A stretch of 64,000 nt of DNA from Arthrobacter sp. FW306-2-2C-D06B (GTDB lineage: Bacteria; Actinomycetota; Actinomycetes; Actinomycetales; Micrococcaceae), in NCBI RefSeq assembly GCF_021789175.1, contig NZ_CP084560.1, forward strand, positions 2,046,001-2,110,000. The letters are read 5' to 3'. The notes beneath the pieces were generated by a model. The model saw only the letters and a program-made list of their open reading frames with translations. It made no database searches and was not told the origin of the DNA. Shown here in pieces: positions 24,379 through 32,117 of this stretch; within the stretch, counting starts at the first letter, position 1; each line of letters begins with the position of its first letter. Made by a program: the position numbers and the translations under genes.

Positions 24379-25095
24379 ATGCCACAGCTATCTGGTGCCG
24401 TCGTCCTTGTCACCGGCGCGAACGGAGGACTGGGCCGCGAGCTCGTGGAGCAGGCCCTCGCCCGGGGTGCTGCAAAGGTGTACGCGACCGCCCGCCGCCC
24501 GCAAGAGTGGAACGATGCCCGGGTCGTCCCTCTCACTCTCGATGTCACCGACGCTGACTCGGTCCGGGCCGCCGTCGCCCAGGCCCAGGACGTCACGGTC
24601 CTGATCAACAACGCCGGTACGAGCGTCGAATCCGACACTCTGTTGGCACTCTCCGACGAGGAGATCCGCGACGTCATGGAGGCCAACTTCTTCGGACCCG
24701 TCGCCATGACCAGGGCATTCGCGCCGGTGCTTGCCGTGAGCGAGACATCAGCGGTCCTCAACATCCACTCGGTGCTCAGTTGGATCGCACTCACCGGCGC
24801 CTACAGCGCATCAAAGGCCGCGTTGTGGTCGGCGACCAACTCCTTCCGCGTGGAACTGGCACCTCAAGGCACCCAGGTGACCGGTGTTCACGTCGGCTAC
24901 ATCGACACGGCCATGGCCAGGGGGGTGGATGCCCCGAAGACCTCCCCCGGGGAAGTCGCACGGAAGTCATTCGATGGGCTCGAGCACGGTGATTACGAGA
25001 TCATCGTGGACGAGATCAGCGCCCGCGTGAAGCTCGGCCTGTCCGGTCCGATCTCGGGTCTGTACCCGGTCCTGGCATCCAATTCCCCGGCATGA
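24379..25095 (+). CDS. Short-chain dehydrogenase/reductase (SDR)
   Basis: This 238-residue SDR has VVLVTGANGGLGRELV, the NAG motif INNAGTSVE, Ser in IHSVLSWIA and YSASK. It is divergent from the HxlR gene and is likely regulated by it through the palindrome at 24292. HxlR-SDR pairs are usual for responses to reactive carbonyls or quinones, but here the substrate is unknown. A hotdog thioesterase and a TDT transporter follow on the same strand. Confidence 0.85.
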   Translation: MPQLSGAVVLVTGANGGLGRELVEQALARGAAKVYATARRPQEWNDARVVPLTLDVTDADSVRAAVAQAQDVTVLINNAGTSVESDTLLALSDEEIRDVMEANFFGPVAMTRAFAPVLAVSETSAVLNIHSVLSWIALTGAYSASKAALWSATNSFRVELAPQGTQVTGVHVGYIDTAMARGVDAPKTSPGEVARKSFDGLEHGDYEIIVDEISARVKLGLSGPISGLYPVLASNSPA

Positions 25096-25142
25096 CCGCG
25101 GCAACGCCTGAAGACTTGCAGAGAACCTAAGGAGGGCACCTG

Positions 25143-25667
25143 GTGTCACCGAACGCCTCCGCGCAACGCTCGGAAACCTTCACCTGGACGGATCCGGCAA
25201 TCGCGCTCGAACAGCTGCCACGGCTGTCGGGTCTGGACTACTTTTCCGGCCTCCGCGACGGCAGTATCGCGCCGCCGCCGATTGCTTCCCTCATGAATTT
25301 CGATCTCGTCGATGCGAAATACGGGCACGTCGAGTTCCAGTGCCGGCCGGGAGAAGCGCACTACAACCCCCTCGGAATGGTGCACGGCGGCCTGGCCTGC
25401 ACGCTCCTTGACACGGTGCTCGGTTGCGCAGCACACAGTACCTTGGAAGCAGGGATCGGTTACACCTCCATTGACCTGGCGGTCAAGTATCTGCGACCCA
25501 TCACACTCCAGAAGGGTGCTCTTCGCGCAGTGGGGTCAGTCGTGAAGACCGGCTCGCGCGTGATATTCACCGAAGGCAGGCTCAGCACCGCTGGGGGAGA
25601 ACTCCTCGCCACCGCGACGAGCACGCTGCTCATCTTCACCCACCAACCAGGCGCTCTGACAAGATGA
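25143..25667 (+). CDS. PaaI-type hotdog thioesterase
   Basis: The GTG start follows AAGGAGGGCACCTG. The 174-residue protein has the hotdog core with NPLGMVHGGLACTLLDTVLG (catalytic HGG segment near residue 80), then TSIDLAVKYLRPIT and SRVIFTEGRL. Such enzymes hydrolyse acyl- or aryl-CoA thioesters. It overlaps the following TDT transporter gene by 4 bp (ATGA), indicating an operon with it and probably with the SDR gene upstream. Confidence 0.83.
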   Translation: MSPNASAQRSETFTWTDPAIALEQLPRLSGLDYFSGLRDGSIAPPPIASLMNFDLVDAKYGHVEFQCRPGEAHYNPLGMVHGGLACTLLDTVLGCAAHSTLEAGIGYTSIDLAVKYLRPITLQKGALRAVGSVVKTGSRVIFTEGRLSTAGGELLATATSTLLIFTHQPGALTR

Positions 25668-26701
25668 CTGATACCGGTACCGCTGTTGCGCTGACGCCGG
25701 CCCCTACGGATCGCGTCTTGTCCCGGGCCACCCTGTCGGGAATACCGGCGTTGAGCCGCTTCGGCATTCCCTTGGGGCTTGCCGGTCTTGGCGGCGGATG
25801 GTCCGCCGCGAGGAGCTCTCTCGGATCCCCGATGTGGCCCGAAGAAATCCTTTACGGGGCATCAGGCTCCCTGTGGTTGATCCTGTCCGCCGTCTACGTG
25901 GTCCGGGGCCTTCGCCGAAAAGGAACATTCCGGGCCGACTTGCGACACGAAGTGGCAGGGCCCTTTGCGTCCTTCATCCCACTCATCGGGATCCTGCTTT
26001 CGTCCCACTACAGCCAGTATCTGCCGCCATGGGGCGCCTGGCCGTGTGTGGCTTTCATCGCCGGCCTTGCCGTCGTCGCTGCCCAGCTCCTCGCCCACTG
26101 GGTCACCGGCGGGGTATCCATGCAATCCATCCATCCCGGCTACCTGCTGCCCGTCGCGGCCGGATCCTTCGTTGCCAGCATCGGGTTCTCAAGCATCCAC
26201 GCCCATAGTGCGGCCATGGCAGCGTTCGGCGTTGGAGTGTTCTTCTGGCTGGTGATGGGAACTGTCGTCACCGTCCGCCTGATGACCGGCGGCGAGGTGC
26301 TACCGGCCGCCAAGGTCGGACTGTCCGCCTATCTGGCTGCGCCGGCAACGGCCAACATCGCGTGGATGGTGTCACATCCAGGACCCATGGGAGCGATTCA
26401 GCTCGGACTTACAGGCATCCTGTTGATCATGGTGCTGATGCAGGTCATGCTCCTCCCCGAATACCGCAAACTTCCCTTCACGCAAATGTTTTGGGTATTC
26501 ACCTTTCCCGTGGGCGCGACCACGAACTATGCCATCCGCTGGCTTGCAACAACCGACCTCCCCGGCCGGGAGATCTACGCCTGGGCGATTCTCGGCCTTG
26601 CAACAGCCTTCACCTTGGTCATCGCCGCTCGCACCGTGCCGACGCCCATCGCCCCAAAGGCAGCGAGACTGGCCGCACCACGGAGCACGGAAGTGCACTG
26701 A
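25664..26701 (+). CDS. TDT family transporter (TehA/SLAC1-like)
   Basis: This is a 345-residue membrane protein with about 10 hydrophobic segments and little else, as in the tellurite-resistance/dicarboxylate transporter family. Recognisable segments are FGIPLGLAGLGGGWSAA near the N-terminus and GASGSLWLILSAVYVV. TehA relatives are anion channels; others carry malate or sulfite. The ATG overlaps the thioesterase stop. The C-terminal tail is Ala/Pro-rich. Confidence 0.75.
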   Translation: MTDTGTAVALTPAPTDRVLSRATLSGIPALSRFGIPLGLAGLGGGWSAARSSLGSPMWPEEILYGASGSLWLILSAVYVVRGLRRKGTFRADLRHEVAGPFASFIPLIGILLSSHYSQYLPPWGAWPCVAFIAGLAVVAAQLLAHWVTGGVSMQSIHPGYLLPVAAGSFVASIGFSSIHAHSAAMAAFGVGVFFWLVMGTVVTVRLMTGGEVLPAAKVGLSAYLAAPATANIAWMVSHPGPMGAIQLGLTGILLIMVLMQVMLLPEYRKLPFTQMFWVFTFPVGATTNYAIRWLATTDLPGREIYAWAILGLATAFTLVIAARTVPTPIAPKAARLAAPRSTEVH

Positions 26702-26942
26702 AGCTCCCGCTTCCTGCTTTTCCTGCTCGACCTTCGACGACATAGACACATCGGATTGGGGCGTTCTGCCCCCTTCAGCAAGTCCTCTATGCGGTGCCCG
26801 CAGACCCCAGCGGCATCCTGGGCCCTGCGATGGAAACCGGCCCTCAACACCTTCGCCATCACCTTCGAAGGAAGAATCAACTAAATGCCAATCCCGAATC
26901 CACCGTTAAACGGACAGTCCCCGTGACAACTGGAGGTTGGTG

Positions 26943-27545
26943 TCAGCGGGGCAGGAGCAGGCGGATCTGGGTGCTGATGTCCTGCACAATGTCCTCGGTG
27001 CGAAGAGCGGGATTTGCATTGACTGCCATGCTGAGGAACATGATCGCCGAGACGATGCGTGCGGTTGTTGCGGCATCATCGGCATTGAGAAGTTCATCGC
27101 GGCCCAGGACGGCGGCGATGGCTTCCTGGGTCTGAGCGACGATGGAGAGAGCCTGGCTGTGTTGCGGCTCGGCCGGGTCGCCGAAGACCATTTCCCGCAG
27201 ATAAGTGCGTCCGTTATCGACTTGGATACGGTTGCACTCCACGATCGGCCGCACGATGGCCATCACTGCGTCCAGTGGATTCGGGATGGTTTCAGCATCG
27301 GCCCGGCCCCGTTCGAGCGCTTCAGCGTAGTGGGCGTTCTGCACGAGCAGGAGGAGTTCTCCCTTGGTCTTGGCGTAGAGGAACAGGGTTCCGGTGCCGA
27401 TGTCAGCCTTATCGGCGATCTGCTGGGTGGTGACATCCTCCACGCCGTGCTTGGCGAACAGCTCGCTGGCTGCGGCGGTGATGCGGTCCAGCTTCTGCTG
27501 CTTGTTCCGCTCACGCCGTCCTAGCGGCTGGGATGCGACAGGCAT
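26943..27545 (-). CDS. TetR-family transcriptional regulator
   Basis: The 200-residue length is normal. The N-terminal HTH is clear: RITAAASELFAKHGVEDVTT, QQIADKADIGTGTLFLYA and KTKGELL. The rest is the ligand-binding helical domain. A perfect TAACTGA-N6-TCAGTTA palindrome lies 25 bp upstream of its start at 27570-27589. It is last in a minus-strand group with an alpha/beta hydrolase and a quinone-reductase-like gene, which it probably controls along with itself. Confidence 0.88.
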   Translation of the reverse strand: MPVASQPLGRRERNKQQKLDRITAAASELFAKHGVEDVTTQQIADKADIGTGTLFLYAKTKGELLLLVQNAHYAEALERGRADAETIPNPLDAVMAIVRPIVECNRIQVDNGRTYLREMVFGDPAEPQHSQALSIVAQTQEAIAAVLGRDELLNADDAATTARIVSAIMFLSMAVNANPALRTEDIVQDISTQIRLLLPR

Positions 27546-27569
27546 GCAGGCCCCTCTCTCTTCTCCAGT

Positions 27570-27589
27570 TAACTGACTGGGCTCAGTTA
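27570..27589. promoter_or_regulatory. TetR operator candidate
   Basis: TAACTGA and TCAGTTA are perfectly inverted around CTGGGC, just upstream of the TetR gene and downstream of the hydrolase gene. This is the usual place and size for an autoregulatory TetR operator. Confidence 0.65.
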
Positions 27590-27622
27590 GGAGTGTAGTC
27601 CTCCAGGAGCGGCATTTTCTGG

Positions 27623-28489
27623 TCAGGTGGCCAGGAAGTCGACGACGGCTGGAGCGAATGTGGCGTGGTGCTGGAAGATGCCGCCGTGGCCGGAGTCTGG
27701 GTAGATGATCAGCTCCGATCCTTGGATGCGCCGGTGCAGGTCTTCGGAGAGGACGGATGGCACCATGCGGTCGTTGTCGCCGTTGGCGATGAGGGTGGGG
27801 TGCGTGAGTGTGGACAGGTCTGACGGGGCGGAGCGGCCGAAGGCCTGGATTGCCTTCAACTGGGTTTGGAATGCGTGGGTGCTGATCGGCTTGTCACGGT
27901 CGGCGCTGCGCTCCTGGAGGCGCTTGATGAACGCTTTCGCTGCGGGCTTGCCGGTGGTGTTGCGGTTGAAGAACAGGAACTCCTTGGGATCGGACCTTGT
28001 CAGGATTGCGCGGAGGATGTCCCAGTAGGTGGTGCCGACGACCTTGTCGATATCCTTGCCGCCGCGAGGGCCGGTTCCGGTGAGCACGAGCTTGCGGACA
28101 AGGTCGGGATGTTTGAGGGCCAGGTCCTGGGCGATCATGCCCCCCAATGAGAAGGAGAAGACATCGATTTTGTCGAACCCGAGAGCCTTGATGAAGGTGT
28201 AGGAGTCGTCGGCCATTGCCTCGATGTTGCGGGGAACTTGCCCGGTGGAAGCGCCGACACCGGGCTGGTCGAAGGCGATGACGTGGCGGTTCTTCGCGAT
28301 CGGGTCGATGATCCGGGGATCCCAGTTATCCAGTGTGGCGGCTAGGTGCACGAAGAACAGGACGGGGATGCCGCCCTTCGGCCCCAGCTCCCGGTAGGCG
28401 TAGGTGACACCTTCGGCTGTGATGGCTTTGGTAGGTGCTATCGCGTACGAGGTAACGACAGAGTCCTGCGGGGTTCCGGTGTTGTCCAT
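27623..28489 (-). CDS. Alpha/beta hydrolase
   Basis: This 288-residue protein has FVHLAATLDNWDP (oxyanion region), FDQPGVGAS, and the nucleophile elbow in VFSFSLGGMIAQDLA (Ser in SFSLG). A late Asp is in NGDNDRMVP and the catalytic His in YPDSGHGGIF. This order fits haloperoxidase/esterase-type hydrolases. It lies 45 bp after the quinone-reductase-like gene and before the TetR gene, so the three are probably one detoxification unit. Confidence 0.85.
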   Translation of the reverse strand: MDNTGTPQDSVVTSYAIAPTKAITAEGVTYAYRELGPKGGIPVLFFVHLAATLDNWDPRIIDPIAKNRHVIAFDQPGVGASTGQVPRNIEAMADDSYTFIKALGFDKIDVFSFSLGGMIAQDLALKHPDLVRKLVLTGTGPRGGKDIDKVVGTTYWDILRAILTRSDPKEFLFFNRNTTGKPAAKAFIKRLQERSADRDKPISTHAFQTQLKAIQAFGRSAPSDLSTLTHPTLIANGDNDRMVPSVLSEDLHRRIQGSELIIYPDSGHGGIFQHHATFAPAVVDFLAT

Positions 28490-28534
28490 GACGGTTGTTC
28501 TCCTGCGTGGTTTGTGAGGTGGAAAGATGGCGGT

Positions 28535-29533
28535 TCAGTTGGTCAGGGCGACGACTGCTTTGCCGCGGATGGCGCCCTCGGCCAGGTACTGCAGCGCCTC
28601 TGGGGTCTGGTCGAAGCTGAAGACCTTCCCTACGACGGGGCGCAGCACGCCGTCGTCGACCAGCGATGCGATCTGGCGAAGTTGGTCGCCGCTTGCGCGC
28701 ATGAAGAGAAACTCGTAGCTGACGCCAAGCTTCCTGGCATGCCGGCGAATTTTGGTGCTGAGTACAGTGATTGCCAGGCGAAGCGCAGGATTCAGCCCGG
28801 CTTCGCGGGCGAATGCCGGATCCGGCGGTCCGGAGATACCGATGGCCTTGCCGCCGGGTTTGAGGATGCGCAGTGACTTCTCGAGGTTCTCCCCGCCGAG
28901 GCTGTCGAGCACGAGGTCGTAGCCGCTGAGGAGTTGCTCGAAGTCCTGGGTGCGGTAGTCGATCACGATGTCGGCTCCGAGGTCGCGCAGGAAGCCGGCG
29001 TTGGAGCCGCTCGCGGTGGTTGCAACGGTCGCGCCGAGGTGCTTCGCGAGCTGGACGGCGATAGAGCCGACCCCACCGGCTCCCGCGTGAATGAGAACCT
29101 TCTGTCCGGGACGCACATTGCCCCGCTCAACGAGGGCCTGCCATGCGGTCAGCGCCACCAGCGGCAGCGAGCCGGCCTCCTCCATGCTGGCCGATGCAGG
29201 CTTCAACGCAAGATCGTCCTCGGCGACCGCGATGCGCTCGGCGAACGTGCCGATGCGGTCCTTATCGGGGCGGCCGTAAACCTCATCACCGGGCTTGAAC
29301 CCGCGCACTCTAGACCCGACCTTCAGGACGGTGCCGGCCACGTCATTGCCGAGGATCAGCTGGAGCTTGTAGGGGAGGATTTGCTTGAACTCGCCCAGCC
29401 GGATCTTCTCGTCCAACTGGTTCAGGCCTGCCGCTTGAACCTCCACGAGCACGTCGCTCTCGCCGACAGTCGGCTCAGCAACCTCCGCTTCGCGCAGCGG
29501 CTCCTTGTACTTGGTGACGACGAATGCCCGCAT
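28535..29533 (-). CDS. NADP-dependent MDR oxidoreductase (quinone reductase-like)
   Basis: The ATG at 29533 follows AGAAGGAGC. The longer frame to 29791 crosses the promoter. The 332-residue protein has the GroES-like N-domain (AAGLNQLDEKIRLGEF and LGNDVAGTVLKVG) and a Rossmann domain with VLIHAGAGGVGSIAVQLA. It lacks the cysteine-rich structural-zinc loop and catalytic zinc ligands, as in zeta-crystallin-type quinone or enone reductases. A strong promoter with an operator-like palindrome lies upstream at 29646-29685. Confidence 0.85.
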   Translation of the reverse strand: MRAFVVTKYKEPLREAEVAEPTVGESDVLVEVQAAGLNQLDEKIRLGEFKQILPYKLQLILGNDVAGTVLKVGSRVRGFKPGDEVYGRPDKDRIGTFAERIAVAEDDLALKPASASMEEAGSLPLVALTAWQALVERGNVRPGQKVLIHAGAGGVGSIAVQLAKHLGATVATTASGSNAGFLRDLGADIVIDYRTQDFEQLLSGYDLVLDSLGGENLEKSLRILKPGGKAIGISGPPDPAFAREAGLNPALRLAITVLSTKIRRHARKLGVSYEFLFMRASGDQLRQIASLVDDGVLRPVVGKVFSFDQTPEALQYLAEGAIRGKAVVALTN

Positions 29534-29645
29534 GCTGTAATGCTCCTTCTGGGGGTTTTGGTTAGTAGCGATATCTCGGGGCGTTGCCCTGCCGCGCCGG
29601 GCACTCTTGTCAGTACCGGCATATTTGGACGAGCCACGAAGAGAG

Positions 29646-29685
29646 TGATTACAATCAATTATGACTGCACTCAGATATTTGTCAA
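29646..29685 (-). promoter_or_regulatory. Strong sigma70-type promoter with palindrome
   Basis: On the minus strand TTGACA (29685-29680), a 16-bp spacer and CATAAT (29663-29658) are near-consensus. TGATTACAATCA (29646-29657) begins just after the -10 box with TGATT/AATCA arms, a likely repressor site. The start codon is about 110 bp downstream. Confidence 0.65.
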
Positions 29686-29920
29686 GACCGGGCCTCGTTG
29701 ATTGCGAGCAGGGGAGTGCGGCGAACCGCGGCGAACCAAATTGAGAAAGGATGGACGGGACACAGCTCGCCCAATTTAGTTGAAGCTTCAAATATTTTAC
29801 TGATAGCGGTGCACATTCGCTCTCGAACTATTGACTGCTTTGCGTCCTGTAACCTGCGGGCGGGTTGGTATTGAGAGATTCACAGGATTCATAAGATTCA
29901 TCGACATTCACAGCACCGGT

Positions 29921-30699
29921 GTTGAGAACCCATTTCGACCGACGGCTGGGGCGACGCCGCCGGATCTTATCGGGCGCGGCGGAGTGCTCGACGAGTTCGC
30001 TTATGGTCTGCGGATCGGGTCGGGGGCGCCGGGGCTCCTGACGATCTTTACCGGGGCGAGGGGGTCGGCAAGACCGTCATGCTCGGTGCCGCCGAGGACC
30101 TGGCCGTGGCCGGTGGCTGGGCGGTGGTGTCCGGGACCGCGACCGGCGGATTCCTGGGCCGTATCGGGGAGGCGATGCGCAGGCTGACGAATGAACTGGG
30201 GGATGCGCCGACGGGCCGCCGGGTGACGGGGGTGTCGGTGGCTCCCGGTTCTCGGTCACGACCCAGCTTGCGCCCGAGGAGCAGGTCGATTGGCGGGGGC
30301 GGGGAGCGGTGCTTTTGCGTTTGCTGGCGGAGCGGGGGGGACGGGGTTGGTCACCACGGTGGATGAGATTCATGCGGCGGACCGGGTCGAGTTGTCCCAG
30401 CTGGCCGCGGATGTCCAGCATTTATTCGCGAGGGCCTGCCGATCGGGCTGATTTTCGCGGGTTTACCTGCGGCTGTTTCCGATTTGCTGAACGAGGGAGT
30501 AGCTACGTTCCTGCGGCGCGCTGACCGGATCGATCTGCATGCGGCCTCGAGGCGTACCGGGATGCGGCCGAACGCCGTCGGTAACTACCGGACGCGTTTG
30601 ATGGATGCGGGTCTGATCGAACCGGCAGGTTACGGGCTCGTGGACTTCGCCATCCCTGGGCTGCGCGAATACATGACCGCCGGTCCGGCCAGGAAATAA
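29921..30699 (+). pseudogene. AAA-type ATPase gene with four frameshifts and an internal deletion
   Basis: Segments in alternating frames join into the actinobacterial ATPase that starts ENPFRPTAGATPPDLIGRGG. The Walker A block is restored as FTGARG-VGKTVMLG by adding one G to the run near 30060. One T near 30250 restores SVTTQLAPEEQ. A shift near 30335 gives TTVDEIHAADR (Walker B), and another near 30430 gives EGLPIGLIFAGLPAAVSDLL. After LRRADRIDLHAA the usual ~90-residue lid is missing and the tail NYRTRLMDAGLIEPAG to REYM follows. It is non-functional as read. It abuts repeat copy 3. Confidence 0.75.
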
Positions 30700-30760
30700 G
30701 CCGCGCGCCCGGCGGAACCTCGGACCGATCTCCCTAGTCCATAAAGCTGGCATTCCCAGT

Positions 30761-30893
30761 GTGTTGACAGTGTCAACACTTTTGCCTTCGGACTGGGTCG
30801 TACATCGGTCGGTTTGGCTCGGATTGGCTATGTTTTCGGGAGTTCCCAGTGTTTCCGCAGCCTGGAATGCCGTTCGGTCCCACCTCGGGCACA
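30761..30893 (+). repeat. Repeat copy 3: palindrome plus tRNA 3'-end-like segment
   Basis: GTGTTGACAGTGTCAACAC (30761-30779) is a perfect palindrome arm pair. It is followed by TTTTGCCTTCGGACTGGG and CGTACATCGGTCGG, matching copy 1 almost base for base. The tRNA-like part begins at 30872 (109 bp after 30763) as GTTCGGTCCCACCTCGGG, missing one A compared with copies 1 and 2. CAGTGTTTCCGCAG occurs on both sides of it, and TGTTGACAAAGCTTGACTTTT follows, as after copy 2. Confidence 0.78.
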
Positions 30894-31096
30894 GTGTTTC
30901 CGCAGTTCAGGGGCCTATTGGCCCCGGACTGTTGACAAAGCTTGACTTTTTGCATTGGTTGGTCTTCCCACCCAATCGCAATCGTATCGGTAGGCGGGAA
31001 GATTGATGTGGCAGGACTTGCCATTCCGCTTTCCTAGGCGGGGCCGAAAATGGCGGCGGCCCGCACCCGCCGTAATCGTGACCGCCCGAGCATCTC

Positions 31097-31221
31097 GATG
31101 ACACTGTCAAAGCCGCCGAGCTGATCCTGGACCGGGAGATCCTGGATCGAATCACGGCGCGCTGGCCGACGTCATTGAGCGGACCCCCGCGAAAGTCGAA
31201 TCCTTCCCGGAACGCGTCTAA
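31097..31221 (+). pseudogene. Short gene remnant
   Basis: DDTVKAAELILDREILDRI is followed, after a one-base shift near 31157, by ALADVIERTPAKVESFPERV and a TAA stop at 31219. The two halves read as a single helical C-terminus. I do not recognise the family. It lies just right of repeat copy 3 and fits the decayed character of that border. Confidence 0.35.
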
Positions 31222-31324
31222 CTCCGGCCTCCATGGTCCAGGACCTGGTCCTGGTGACTAGTGAACGGGAAATTGTCCTCGATTCCCCACTTGATCGAGC
31301 GGGAGACCCGCTCTTTGCGCCTTC

Positions 31325-31355
31325 GCCGGGTGCCCGAGTTGATCGGGCACCCGGC
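31325..31355. terminator. Strong hairpin terminator
   Basis: GCCGGGTGCCCGA and TCGGGCACCCGGC form a perfect 13-bp stem with loop GTTGA, followed on the plus strand by TTTGTTG. It lies 25 bp past the end of the minus-strand PxpA-like gene and probably insulates that operon from the mobile region. Confidence 0.7.
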
Positions 31356-31379
31356 TTTGTTGGGCTTGGTGGGCGCGGA

Positions 31380-32117
31380 TCAGTCGTTGAGGGCTTTCCG
31401 GACTGCGGTTGCCAGTTCGACGGAATTTGACTGGTCGGAGTGGATGCAGATGGTGTCCGCCCTGACTCTGACGGTTTCGCCCGTGACGGAAGCTATCGTG
31501 CCTTCCTCCAGGTACCTGTGGGTGCGTTGAACGGCTTGTGCTATCCCGGATACATGGCTTGAGCGGTTGACGATGACGGTGCCGTCGGCGTTGTAGTCGA
31601 GGTCGACATACAGTTCGCCGATGAAGGGGATTCCCCGGCGTGCCGCGGTTGTTTCGTGGCAGGTTGCCGGAAGTCCGTAGACCGGCACATTGAATTGCTC
31701 TGCCACGTCGCAGAGGGCGTCCATGAGTTCCTCGCTTCTGGACAGCATGGCGAACAGGGCACCGTGGGGCTTGATGTGGTTAAGGGGAACCCCCGCGGAG
31801 TCGAGGAATCCCCACAATGCACCAACCTGATACCGGACCAGGTCGCGGACCTCGTCTTTCCGCAAGACCATTTCGCGTCGTCCGAAGCCGACAGGATCCG
31901 GCAGGCCGGGGTGGGCGCCGACGCGGACACCGGCGGAGGCTGCCGCAGCGACGATGCGGTTCATCGTGCTCGGATCACCGGCATGCATGCCGCAGGCGAC
32001 GTTGATGGAATCGACGAGGGGCAGCAGTGCTTCGTCGTTTCCGAAGGAATGGATCCCGTAGGACTCGCCCATGTCCGAGTTGAGTGTCAGCTGGGGGATC
32101 AAGGTCTTGCCTTTCAT
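31380..32117 (-). CDS. pxpA: LamB/YcsF family protein, 5-oxoprolinase subunit A-like
   Basis: The ATG overlaps the amidase stop as ATGA at 32114-32117 and gives 245 residues, the usual length. Landmarks are LNSDMGESYG at the N-terminus, INVACGMHAGDPSTM, VGAHPGLPDPVGFGRREM and IKPHGALFAML, the metal/active-site segments of the family. PxpA opens 5-oxoproline to glutamate with PxpB and PxpC, but neither partner is present here. Instead it shares an operon with an amidase and a sugar-type ABC transporter, so it may act on a related lactam or cyclic amide. Confidence 0.85.
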   Translation of the reverse strand: MKGKTLIPQLTLNSDMGESYGIHSFGNDEALLPLVDSINVACGMHAGDPSTMNRIVAAAASAGVRVGAHPGLPDPVGFGRREMVLRKDEVRDLVRYQVGALWGFLDSAGVPLNHIKPHGALFAMLSRSEELMDALCDVAEQFNVPVYGLPATCHETTAARRGIPFIGELYVDLDYNADGTVIVNRSSHVSGIAQAVQRTHRYLEEGTIASVTGETVRVRADTICIHSDQSNSVELATAVRKALND

